A stretch of DNA of 64,000 nucleotides from Ligustrum vulgare (taxonomy: Eukaryota > Streptophyta > Magnoliopsida > Lamiales > Oleaceae), in contig OY743190.1 in the NCBI GenBank assembly GCA_963555705.1, forward strand, positions 20,715,491 to 20,779,490, in the 5' to 3' direction. Below the pieces are notes generated by a model. It did not search any database and was not told the origin of the DNA. It saw only the letters and a list, made by a program, of their open reading frames with translations. The position numbers and the translations under genes were made by a program. Of the stretch, positions 31,742-41,836 are shown in pieces (position 1 is the first letter of the stretch; each line of letters starts with the position of its first letter).

Positions 31742-33246
31742 TGATAAGGTGCATAATTGTTGTTTTATTAGTGATTCTTCTTCTTAATTCAATGACTTTA
31801 AATGCTTAAATTTTGGATGTTAATCATATTTTATGTTTTATGAATTAGGTAAAAAATTGAGATCAATTAGACTCAAATATCACAAATTGGGAAGAAGAAA
31901 TTTGGAACTTAAAAGTACACATTCAGATCAGGACTTTGCATAAGGCGTTGGCACGCCTTACCATTTCGGAAAGACAACAACCTTACAAAATTAATGGGCT
32001 GGATATTTTTTTGAGGAAGCCAATTAGATAAATTTGGAGACTAATTGGGAGGATTTTTGAAGGCCCAACAACACAATTCAATTGGAGGAGACTTTGGCCA
32101 AAAAGTGGAACAACTTTGACCTAAGAGTGGATTAAAGGAATATGTTAAATGGGAAGAAAGAAAATCTGACTTATATGGAAGGAAACAAGGAATTATAAAA
32201 AAAAAAGGGTAGAAAATCTGACATATATGGAAGGAAACAAGCTGGACAGAAAAAAGAAAAGAAAAAGGGAAGGCTGGAAAGGGAAGAAAAAGAGGAGCTG
32301 GGAACAGAAAGAAAAAACAAGGAGGCAGCAAACAAAAAGGGGGAGCTGCCACATGTCTTCATCATTCTCTCTAGAGTTTGATTTCAATTTTTTATTATTA
32401 TTATTATTTTAGTTTTTATTTTCCAAATGTTTATGAATAGCTAAATTTATTATTCCAGATCAAGGTTATTCAAAGTTTTGATTCGTTAAGAATTGTGAGA
32501 TGTAATTAAATTTAATTGTTTCTTTAATTATTCTCTATTTATATGTCTTTTGCTTGTGAATTGAAGTTGTTCTTTTGATTGATTAACTCAAAGTACACGT
32601 TGTTTTAATCGTCTAAATGATACTTGGTTAATTAGGAATCTAAATCCGTAATTATTTAGGTTTTCTAATATAAGTGACAAATAACATAGTTAAATATAAA
32701 CTGATTTTTGACTCATGTTATGAAGACATATAACATAATTTAAATAAATCACGGGTGTGAATTTGTTGGTTAGAATTAGTCGTCTCTCTAGAAATTAATG
32801 TTATTGGTAAATTAAATCCTATGATCGTATCTAGGGTTGTTTATTGATTAGGGAAATAATCAACGAGCGTCTCTTGATTATCGATAAAGTAATGAGAGAT
32901 AGGTTGTTAGGTCGTATCAATGACCATAACCAATTCAGAGAATGATTTAAGAATTTTATTCTTGCATCTATGATCAATTCCGTGAATCAATACTGAGATT
33001 ATACCTTGGGCTGAATATTCGTTTAATTTGATATTTCCAATAATTTAATTCCGCAATTTTTTATTTATAATTTGATTTCACATTCAGAAATTCAAACCCC
33101 CCCTTTGTTTTTAATTCATTGCTTTTAATTTTCCCGAAAAATTAAATCTAACCAGTCTCTGTGGATTCGACCTTACTCACCACTAATACAATTTATTTTT
33201 ATAAGAGCAAGAAAACATTATTATTTGTTGGATTCGACAACCATCA
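31742..33246 (+). repeat. Element C 3' LTR
   Basis: Starts TGATAAGGTGCATAATTG directly after the polypurine tract. It ends GGATTCGACAACCATCA, after a TCTCTGTGGATTCGACC box common in plant gypsy LTR ends. About 1,505 bp. The partner 5' LTR is missing, so age and TSD cannot be read. Frames at 32041-32412 are purine-rich shadows. Confidence 0.75.
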
Positions 33247-34289
33247 ATGGATTTCCGGAAAAATCCAAATTTCTATAGCATTATCATAACACGTAGAGCT
33301 GGAGAATGATCATTCATCTATAGTAGTGCCGAAGCACCATACTCGAAGGTATCATACTTTCATAACATTTGAAGATTTCATAACTTGAAAATGAAATAAC
33401 CACTTGCACCTCTACCTACCTCAATTCAAAAACGTTGGATATAAAAGCTTGGACGGTGAATGGGGCTTTATGACGGTGAACGTCGCTATACAAATCCGAT
33501 CACCTTACTAGCTTGAACTTTAAGCTTCCTAGAAATGAGATTTTTTCGTGGGTTTGTGATATTTGAAGCCAAGGAACTTGCACACTAACTTAGAAGACTC
33601 CTTTAATAGTGGAAGGAATGTGAGTAGGTGAAAGAAGCTAAAACCACAATTTCTACCCCTTGAAGAGACGAAACGGGTCTCATTTATGTGATAATTATAA
33701 ATGGTGTAATTGGGTATTTTAAGTGGAGATTTATGGAGTGTTTAAAAAATGATTAAATGGAGTAAATGTGTTAATCATTTCTTTCATTTCATCTTCATTT
33801 CAAGTTTCGGTTTCATTCTTGCAGTGAACTCGTGTATATTATGTATATATGTATCTATTTATTTCATGCCGGAAGAAAGACAGAAAAAATGGGTTTAAAA
33901 TCAAAGTATTTTGCACCTTTCTCCCAAACTTTACAATATACATAATAAGGTATATACCAGACTAATAAACTTTATAAGTCCCTCCATTTTTGTTTGTACT
34001 TTTGAAAGATGAAATTGTATCCTTTTATAAAATAAATTGTGTAACATAGTCCCTTAGACTTTAAAATATTTAAATATATAATTTTTTTATAGGGTTTATC
34101 ATTTGAAACAAATATTACTCAAATCATATATATTTTAAAATAATTTAATAAACCATATGATAAACTTGTTTGAACTAGCTTTGGGCTTTATTTATCTTAT
34201 ACGGACCCAACATAATGTTTGTCTATGGGATAGGCTCACGATAGTAAGTCGTCTCAAAAAAATATGATAAAAGTTTTCGGGTTTCTACA
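33247..34289 (-). repeat. Chromovirus B 3' LTR, inner part
   Basis: From about 33472 (AACGTCGCTATAC) to the terminus GGTTTCTACA at 34289 it is closely similar to 45003-45814 of the other LTR. Bases 33247-33471 have no obvious counterpart in the right LTR, so the two LTRs differ by an insertion or deletion. Confidence 0.75.
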
Positions 34290-34533
34290 TTCCTTACACC
34301 TTAAAAAAATTTGGTCCTCGAAATTTACCTTGTATTTGGGTAAAGAGTGTTGGATACTTAGCTTTAACTTCTTCCTCTATTTCCCAAGTAGCTTCATCTA
34401 TTCCATGGTTACTCCATTGTACCTTGATCAATTTAATCTCCTTGTTCCGTGACTTGTGTACTTTTCAATCTAATATACTGTTTGGTAATTCCTCATAAGA
34501 AGAATCTCTCTGTACTTCCAACGACTGATAGTT
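34290..34533 (-). pseudogene. Chromovirus B chromodomain-like C-terminus
   Basis: On the minus strand this encodes the end of pol: SRNKEIKLIKVQWSNHGMDE and EATWEIEEEV, then AKYPTLYPNTR and a stop. This is the plant chromovirus chromodomain-like tail that follows integrase. It is separated from the integrase by solo LTR D. Confidence 0.7.
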
Positions 34534-34538
34534 CACCA
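34534..34538 (+). repeat. Solo LTR D TSD, left (CACCA)
   Basis: CACCA before TGTTCACTC; repeated exactly at 36121-36125. Confidence 0.85.
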
Positions 34539-36120
34539 TGTTCACTCAAAATAGTGTATACCGCAAGCGCACAGGTCGCGTACAAGTAATAAAGTGAACT
34601 TTTTGAGTCCGAATTGTCAATCCCACGAGGAACGTTTACTTTAGATTATAAAACTTTAATTAATTTAATTCTAATAAAAAGAAACACATAATCAAAAATA
34701 GTTTTGGGAAATAACTAAAAATCTACTAAAGATGGAAATATAAAAAATACTTGAAAATCATTGAGGAAAACGTGGTTGGAATTCATGGTTTCATTTAACC
34801 ATCGCATAATTGATTTCTCAACATGCAAATTAACAAATTACTCATTTACAATGTTAGACCCGATTTTTCAAGTTTAGCTAATTACCTCTCTCGAGTGAAA
34901 TTAACCATAAACAATTGGTTTAACCTACTATATCTCTATGTCGATTAAAGCTCAATCAATTGCATTAACTCTTCGTGAGAATAGCTCAATGGATCATTTA
35001 GGGTTTAAGGTATGTCTCTATCCTTAACAAGAACCTAGAGCGTTTATTATTTGGTCTAAAATGCACAATATCTCTCGATTATCATACACTTCACAAAATA
35101 TATATTTGGTGATCAATCAAACACATAAAATAATCTCAATAACAAACACAAATGAAATAAGCATTTAATCATCAAATAGCAAATATTAAAACTAATCCAA
35201 GAAATGTTAAATTATTATCATAAATCCCAACACAATAAATTAGCCCATGTTATATAAATGATACAAATGAAAATATTTATAACAATACATTGCAAGTTTG
35301 ACAAAATAGTGGAGAAAATACAAAATTATAGATAAAATTCTTTTTGAAGCTTGGCTATGATTTCCCCAAATATTTCACCACTTTAGGTGTATTCTCCTTG
35401 CTCTTGATTTGTTCCCCAAGATTTATCAACTAGTTGAATAAGAAAAACAAAACAAAATAAAAATAAAATAAAAAGAAACAAAAAAAAAAAAATCTGCGGA
35501 AGAAGTCTCGGCAGCAGAAAGAAGAAGAAGGAAGACCTCCAGCTGCTGTCCAGATTCAGATTTTATCAAGTAGAACTTCCGAAAATTGCATCCTTGGTCC
35601 TTGAGGTTTGGAAGTTGAGCAAAATGGTCCCAAGAACATTGTTTTCTCTTAATTCACGTGCCCAATCACAAGAATTCTATGGAAAAGTGATAAAACGGAT
35701 TTTAAAATGTTTCCAAGTCCTTCAACTTTGATTTTGCAGCCCAAGTCCTCAACTTTTGGCACTTGTGCACTTTGGTCCCCAACTTCACTTTTTGTATTCT
35801 TTTGGGCTCTTTTCACCCCTTTTGACAAATTCTCTTTCATTTTGTGATTTTGACCCTCAAATATTTGCACATTGGATCCTCCAACCTTTTGAGATGTTGC
35901 AATTGAGTCCCCAAACTTTTGATTTCTTTCAATTAGGTCCTTGAACATCAAATTTGTTCTTCTTTTAGTTTAATTGTTCTTCAATCTTATCCATTTTCTT
36001 TCCAATTGAGTTTGTACCTAATTGTACAAGATAAACACAATATATAAGTAGAAATTTGCTCAATTTTTCAATTAAAGTGCTAATTTAGGAACTAAATAAG
36101 TGTGTACATCACACTTATCA
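34539..36120 (-). mobile_element. Solo LTR D (gypsy-type, 1.58 kb)
   Basis: Read on the minus strand it starts TGATAAGTGTGATGTACACA and ends TTTTGAGTGAACA. It is flanked by perfect 5-bp repeats CACCA and has no interior, which marks a solo LTR left by recombination between two LTRs. It starts with the same TGATAAG as the LTR of element C but is otherwise a different family. It splits chromovirus B pol between integrase and the chromodomain-like tail. Confidence 0.85.
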
Positions 36121-36125
36121 CACCA
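36121..36125 (+). repeat. Solo LTR D TSD, right (CACCA)
   Basis: Exact second copy of CACCA directly after the LTR end CTTATCA. Confidence 0.85.
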
Positions 36126-37404
36126 CATGATCAGGATCATGTATATACTTCCTAATCATGGATACATGAAAAACATTGTGAAGTGTAGAGAGTTCTGGTG
36201 GTAAAGCCAACTAATAAGCTACGTTTTCGACCTTTTCCAATATTTCAAAAGGTCCAATATATCTTGGTCTCAGTTTTCCCTTCTTTCCGAACCTAAGTAC
36301 ACCCTCATTGATGCTACCTTTAAAAATACTTTTTCACCTACTTGAGATTCCAAATCTTTCCTTCTGGTGTCGGCATAGCTCTTTTGTCTATCTTGTGCTG
36401 CCTTTATCCTAGCACGAATCTTATCAACATCTTTCATTATTCTCTCAATAATCTCAGGTCCTAAAACTCTCTTTTCTCCAACTTCATCCCAATGAACCGA
36501 TGATCTGCACTTTCTGCCGTAGAGAGCTTCATATGGTGCCATTCCAATAGTTGCTTGAGAATTCCGCCAAAGGTAGATACCATTCCCAACTACCTTCCAG
36601 ATCCATAACACAAGCTCTTAGCATATCTTCCAAAGTTTGAATGGTCCTTTCTGATTGACCATCGGTTTGAGGGTGATATGCTGTACTGAAATTCAATTTT
36701 GTTCCCATAGATCCCTGTAAACTTTTCCAAAACTTAAACGTAAATCTTGAATCTCTATTAGATACAATAGAGACAGGGACACCATGCAACCTTACAATCT
36801 CTCTCACATACAATTGTGCCAACTAATCCAGGTTGAATGTCATTTTCACTGGAAGAAAATGAGTTGACTTAGTTAGGAGATTCACTATTACCCATATAGC
36901 GGTACGGCCTTTTGTTGACTTTGGAAATCCTACAAAAAAGTCCATTGCGATATTCTCCCACTTCCTTTCTGGTATGTCCAATGGATGTAACAAACCTGTT
37001 GGCCTTTGATGTTCAGATTTAACTTGTTGACATACCATACATTTCGCCACAAACAAGCCTATACTCCTTTTCATATTTCTCCACCAAAACGTATTTCGAA
37101 GATCTCGATTCATTTTTGTACCACCGGGATGTGCGGTGTACGGGGTGAAATGTGCTTCATGCAATATTTCCTTCCTCAAATCCTCATCCTTTGGCACACA
37201 AATTCTTCCTTTAAACATCAGTGCTTGATCTGAAGCTATTTCAAAATCTTTTTTCCTATCAGTGCCAATATCGTCCCTAATCTTCTGCAGAAACTGATCT
37301 TTACCTTGGGCTTCAATGATTCGTTCTCTGAGAGTAGGACGAATGACCAAAGTTGTTAAATGAGCAACGATTTGATCTGGCATAGTAACCACCTCAACTT
37401 GCAA
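36126..37404 (-). pseudogene. Chromovirus B integrase
   Basis: Minus-strand blocks in order. HHCC finger: HEAHFTPYTAHPGGTKM and CMVCQQVKSEHQ. Core: IAMDFFVGFP (first Asp), [14 protein letters not shown] (second Asp), [20 protein letters not shown] (Glu). Then [33 protein letters not shown] and a GPFE-type C-terminal region ending near HDPDHV. Frameshifts near 36823 and 36600 split it. All three catalytic acids remain. This is a typical plant chromovirus integrase. Confidence 0.85.
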
Positions 37405-37599
37405 ACTTTTCTATGTCTTTAGACAATTGCCTCTGGATAGCTAATAATGATGTCAATTGTCATGTTGACTTTCTGCTTAGTGCATCTGCAACCACATTTG
37501 CCTTACCAATGGTAATGGATAGTGCAATCAAAATCTTTTACTAACTCCAGCCATCGTCTTTGCCTCATGTTCAATTCTTTATGGGTGAAGAAATATTTG

Positions 37600-37900
37600 A
37601 GACTCTTGTGATCTGTATTTATGTCGCACTTCCCTCCATACAAGTAATGAGACATATCTTTAATGCATGAATTACAGCTGCGAGTTCTAGGTCATGTGTA
37701 GGGTAATTTTGCTCGGGTTGTTTCAACTGCCTTGATGCATAGGAAATCACTTTTCCATGTTTCATCAGCACACATCCTAAACCTTGTTTGGATGCATCGC
37801 TATATATAACAAATTCTTTTGAACCTTCAGGTATGGTCAACACTGGTGCAGTGACCAACTTATGTTTCAACTCCTAGAAACTTTGTTCATACTTATCTGT
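37600..37900 (-). pseudogene. Chromovirus B RNase H
   Basis: Minus-strand frame 37870-37619 reads [20 protein letters not shown] then [20 protein letters not shown] and [12 protein letters not shown]. This carries the first catalytic Asp and the LELAAV Glu of gypsy RNase H. The C-terminal part is in other frames. Confidence 0.8.
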
Positions 37901-38117
37901 CTATTGAAACTTTATCCCTTTCCTTGTTAACTGCGTCATCAAACCAGCTATCTTTGAGAATCCTTTAATGAATCTCCGATAATATCCGACCAAACCTAGA
38001 AAACTTCATACTTCACCGACTTTTGACGGTCTATTCTAATTTGTAACTGCTTCTACTTTCATTGGATCCACTTCAATTCCTTGGGTGATAACTACATGAC
38101 CAAGAAATCCAACTCTT

Positions 38118-38964
38118 TCAAACCAAAACTTGCACTTTTTTGAATTTAGCGTATAACTTCTCCTTTCGAAGTATTCCCAATGCTATTCTGAGATGTTCTT
38201 CATGTTGAACTTTATTCTTGGAGTATATCAAAATGTCATCGATAAAGACTATGAAAAATCTATCCAAATATTGATGGAACACACGATTCATCAAATCCAT
38301 GAACACGACAAGAGCATTAGTCAATCCAAATAGCATAACTGTAAATTTGTAATGTCCATAACGAGTTCTAAAAGCTGTCTTGGGAATATCACTCGCCTTA
38401 ATCTTCAATTTGGTGATATCCTGACCATAGGTCAATCTTGGAAAATACCTTGGCTCCCTTTAATTGATCAAACAAATCCTCGATCTTTGGGAGAGGGTAT
38501 TTATTCTTGATGGTTAGACGGTTCAGCTCTCGATAATCGATGCACATCCTCATGCTTCCATCTTTCTTCTTAATGAACAGCACTGGTGCGCCCCATGGAG
38601 ATATAGGTCGAATAAAGCCAATAACTAATAATTCTTGCAACTAAATTTTCAGCTCTTGAAGTTCCTTTGGTGCCATCCTATATGGGGCTTTCGATATTGG
38701 GGCCGCTCCAGGAACCAAATCTATAATGAACTCCACTTGTCTATCAGGTGGAGTACTAGGCATTTCTTCTAGAAATACGTCTCGAAAATCACATACCACT
38801 GGTACATCTTCAATCTTCACTGTCTCTTTCCCTTTCCCCAAGACATTGACTAGAAACCCTTGACATGTTTCTTTTCTCAAAAACTTCTCGGCTTGCAATG
38901 CTGATATCAATTTGAGATGGGTTTTGGTCTTTATTCCAAAGAAAGAAAATTCTTCTTTTCCCAT
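38118..38964 (-). pseudogene. Chromovirus B reverse transcriptase
   Basis: Minus-strand frames 38964-38641, 38640-38398 and 38435-38118. Motifs in order: [83 protein letters not shown] and [14 protein letters not shown] with the catalytic DD. A stop (TAG, + strand CTA at 38641-38643) and a frameshift near 38420 break the frame. Confidence 0.85.
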
Positions 38965-39099
38965 TATTGGAAAGACACAACCCTTTCTCTACAACAGATG
39001 GTTGCATAATTACAACCCAACCAATCCATACCCAATATCACATCAAAAAATTTCATCTCTATTAGATAAAGATTAGCTTCTAATGTTTTTCCCCCAATT

Positions 39100-39520
39100 T
39101 TCAACTTCACTGACCTAGCTAAATTGGTTTGTGTTCAATGTTTTGCTTGAGGGGATGCTAACTTCTAGTGTATTCTTTGACTTATCACGAGTAATATTTG
39201 TTTTAGCAATAAAATTAGTTGATACAAAAGAGTGAGTAGCTTCTGAATCGAACAAAACATAAGCAGGTGTAGTAGATATTAGTAAAATACCTGCAATAAC
39301 GTTCAAGTTCTCTTCTGCATCAGCCTGAGTCAATGTAAAAACTCGTGTTTTTCCTTTCTTATTCTGATCATTGTTATCATCCTTCTTTTGGACAAAGGTT
39401 CGACAATCCTTCGCGATATGACCTGGATTTCCACATCAAAAACATGCATTCTTCCCAAACAAGTGTTCACCACGATGTGACTTACCACACTTAGAACATG
39501 GTGCTACTGTAGTCACCAAG
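39100..39520 (-). pseudogene. Chromovirus B zinc knuckle and protease
   Basis: The minus strand gives CSKCGKSHRG and then a CCHC knuckle CF-stop-CGNPGHIAKDC, where TGA replaces the usual Trp-type codon. The protease follows with YVLFDSEATHSFVSTNF at 39333-39115. The active-site triad D-S-G is D-S-E, so catalysis is probably lost. The frame ends before the RT. Confidence 0.8.
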
Positions 39521-39759
39521 GCCTTATTGGCACCAGATCCAGTATTAGCTTTCTTAATTTTCCATTTTCCTTTTCCTTTTCCTTTTCCTTGACCATTCCA
39601 CTTCCTCTTTCCAAATGGCTCTTTCTTCTACTGGCTAGGCAAATGATTGTAATTCTCTTCATTAGCCTTCTGGTACCAAATAGCGTGAGCTTGTTCTAGC
39701 ATCTCACGGTATGATGTAAAAAAATGTGACATAAGGATCATGCCTATGTATGGGTGTAA

Positions 39760-40310
39760 CCCTTGTTCGAACCTTTAGGTCTTCTTGATTTCTGTGTCAA
39801 CTAGGTGTGGAGCATATCTTGATAGTTGGTTAAACTTTCGCTCATAGTCCGTAGGGACATACTACCCTGATTGAGCTGAAGGAATTCGTTCTCCTTGAAA
39901 TCCCATAGTGATTGAGGAAAATGCTTTTCCATCACTTCCTCCTTGAATTGGTCCCACGTTAGGGCTTGTTGATGCTCTTCGATCCTAGTTCGGGACATTG
40001 AATCCCACCAATGACTTGCATCACCCGTAAACATAAACTCCGCACACTGGACCTTTTGAGCATCAGTACATGCTATTAACCGAAAGATACGTTCCAACTT
40101 GCGAAGCCATTCCTCAACTACTAGTGGACCTGATGCTCCATCAAAGGTAGGAGGCGTACATCGGTGAAACAACTCCACAATTGATGTGTGAGGCCATGGG
40201 GCATTAGGAATTGGTGGGGTCTACCCAGGTCTTGAACCGCTTGCAGGAGATCTATAATCAAGTTGTTTTGGTTTGCTCGGGCCATTTCCTAAGAAATGAT
40301 ATCTTTTATT
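39760..40310 (-). pseudogene. Chromovirus B gag
   Basis: The start ATG (minus) near 40284 gives MARANQNNLIIDLLQAVQDL. A frameshift joins to 40178-39801: CTPPTFDGASGPLVVEEWLR, KLERIFRLIACTD, QCAEFMFTGDASHWWDSM, WDQFKEEVMEKHFPQSLWDF. This is the Retrotrans_gag domain of plant chromoviruses (FDG, A.xWW, F.xxFxxxYFP features). It continues toward the zinc knuckle in broken frames. Confidence 0.85.
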
Positions 40311-40481
40311 AAATATCAATATCATAATACTTAAATGAAAAGGGAAAAGTGAATCTTTCACAACTTGATCACATAATATTTTTTCAACTTTCTTCAAATA
40401 GGGAAATAAATACAATAACTTTATTATCATCATAATTTTCTCAAACTAAACGGGAAATATTTTGTATATCCTCTACTAGTT

Positions 40482-40994
40482 CTACTCGTGGTCTTCTTCT
40501 GGGTCCTCCTCCATATCTTCCTCTTCCTCTTCATTAGCATTTTTCCCAACTGGCTGTGTAACTTCGTACTCATTAGTATTTTCCCCGACTTCCTGTGTAA
40601 CTTCGTTATCTGAAGTCACTACCCACTCTGATCACGAATGAGACATAACATAACCAATGATCGTCTCCCAATTTTGGATGTAGGCATTGCAAAAGTCTAC
40701 AAAGTCAAGTTCTTTAGGTTCACCTTCTAGAATTTGAGATAGCATGCTTTCTTGTATTTGTTTTCCAATACATTTTTCACGAGAGGCAAGAGTTTCTAGT
40801 AAGTGGCTTATAGCTTGTTGATCGCTAATCATGTAACCTGCATCACTTGCTTTTAGCCAATGTTCGTGCACGCTTCGAATATGACTTTCTAAATCTAAGG
40901 ATTCGTCTACCTCAAAGTCTACATAAGCTCGAATATCTCTCTCTTGTTGACTAACTTCATTTCTTCTCCTAGAACTTTGATTTCTCCTTGCCAT
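40482..40994 (-). pseudogene. Extra ORF upstream of chromovirus B gag
   Basis: A minus-strand frame of 170 codons starting MARRNQSSRRRNEVSQQERD at 40994. One internal TGA (40632-40634, one base from Arg CGA) interrupts it and the frame continues to a stop at 40482-40484. The head is strongly basic, the middle is plain globular-type sequence (FVDFCNAYIQNWETIIGYVM) and the tail is strongly acidic (EEEEEDMEEDPEEDHE). It lies between the 5' LTR and gag in the sense strand. I do not recognise it; a gag-independent ORF in this place is not standard for chromoviruses. Confidence 0.55.
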
Positions 40995-41418
40995 CTATCA
41001 CTCATAATTTTAGTTTCTAGCCCAACACATGCCATTTACAACATCATTCATTTTTCTTTTGTACATAAGACATACATAAAATACAAGAATGTATTGCAAC
41101 ATGAAAATCATAACTATAGAATCAAAATTTGAATTTTCTTATTTTGACATACCTGGGTCGTAGGATGAGATCAACGATGGATGCGATAGTGCCATGGAGT
41201 ACTGTACTTTTCATATATTTTCTTGCATTATTTTTTTTTAAAAGTAAAACAAATGTGAAATCGAGTAATCAATCATTAATTAACACGCATCATGAATTTA
41301 TAAAATAAAATATAAAAATTCATGAATTTATTGCATTTAGAAAACATCGTCTTCCAACAATCAATGAACTCAAATAAAATATTTAAACATATAATTCTAC
41401 AGAATCGACTAAAACTGT

Positions 41419-41430
41419 GCTCTGATACCA
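41419..41430 (-). promoter_or_regulatory. Chromovirus B primer-binding site
   Basis: Minus-strand TGGTATCAGAGC, complementary to initiator-Met tRNA, three bases from the 5' LTR end at 41434. Confidence 0.9.
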
Positions 41431-41679
41431 TGTTGTAACGCCCCAAACCCGCATGAGTTGAAACATCAAAAAAACATTTAAATAATAGACCGTAAGCTTA
41501 GAAATCAATTAATAAACTAATGAATTTATTTTGCGGAAAATATTTGCAATAAGAATTTATGGGTATATTTTTTTTCCTTAATAATTTCAATAAGTTTAGT
41601 TCATGAAAAAGGAAACAGCTTTTGGTCTAATTTCATAAATGTATCAATTTTTTAATGCATCACCTTACACAAAGTAATT

Positions 41680-41780
41680 ATAGCCTAAGTGGTAAAAGTT
41701 CACTACTTAACCTTGAGGTGCCAGGTTCGAACCAATTCATCATCACATTGAAAGAAAACATTTTTTTTTTTGATTTGCAT
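41680..41780 (+). mobile_element. Possible tRNA-derived SINE fragment in LTR
   Basis: A-box-like TAGCCTAAGTGGTAAAAG (41691-41708) and B box GGTTCGAACC (41724-41733) are followed by a T-run. The boxes are tRNA-like in sequence and spacing, but no duplicated flanks are visible. The counterpart region of the other LTR is deleted, so insertion cannot be proven. Confidence 0.4.
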
Positions 41781-41831
41781 GAACAGTACCATAATGCATG
41801 AACTGTTCATGTAGATTTGAGTTGCTGCACA

Positions 41832-41836
41832 GTACC
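41832..41836 (+). repeat. Solo LTR E TSD, left (GTACC)
   Basis: GTACC directly before TGTAGCGACC; repeated exactly at 44044-44048. Confidence 0.9.

Larger units (their letters stand above)
22681..33246 (+). mobile_element. Athila-like Ty3/gypsy element C, 5'-truncated
   Basis: A plus-strand element starting within gag and running through protease, RT, RNase H, integrase, an ATHILA-type third ORF, a long non-coding 3' stretch and a 3' LTR ending at 33246. The 5' LTR, primer-binding site and gag N-terminus are missing, replaced by the CACTA end. It lies inside the left LTR of chromovirus B, so it is younger than B. Several stops are single-base changes of conserved codons. Confidence 0.8.
41434..41836 (-). 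repeat. Chromovirus B 5' LTR, outer part
   Basis: Starts TGTAACGCCCCAAACCCGC. The first ~75 bases match 22240-22313 (ATAGACCGTAAGCTTAGAAA in common). It continues to the insertion point of solo LTR E and contains a SINE-like tRNA motif at 41680-41780. Confidence 0.8.

Noticed and set aside
32041..32412. Overlapping frames rich in Phe/Ser or Lys/Glu on both strands
   Set aside because: They lie in the purine-rich part of the element C LTR and mirror each other; typical compositional shadows.
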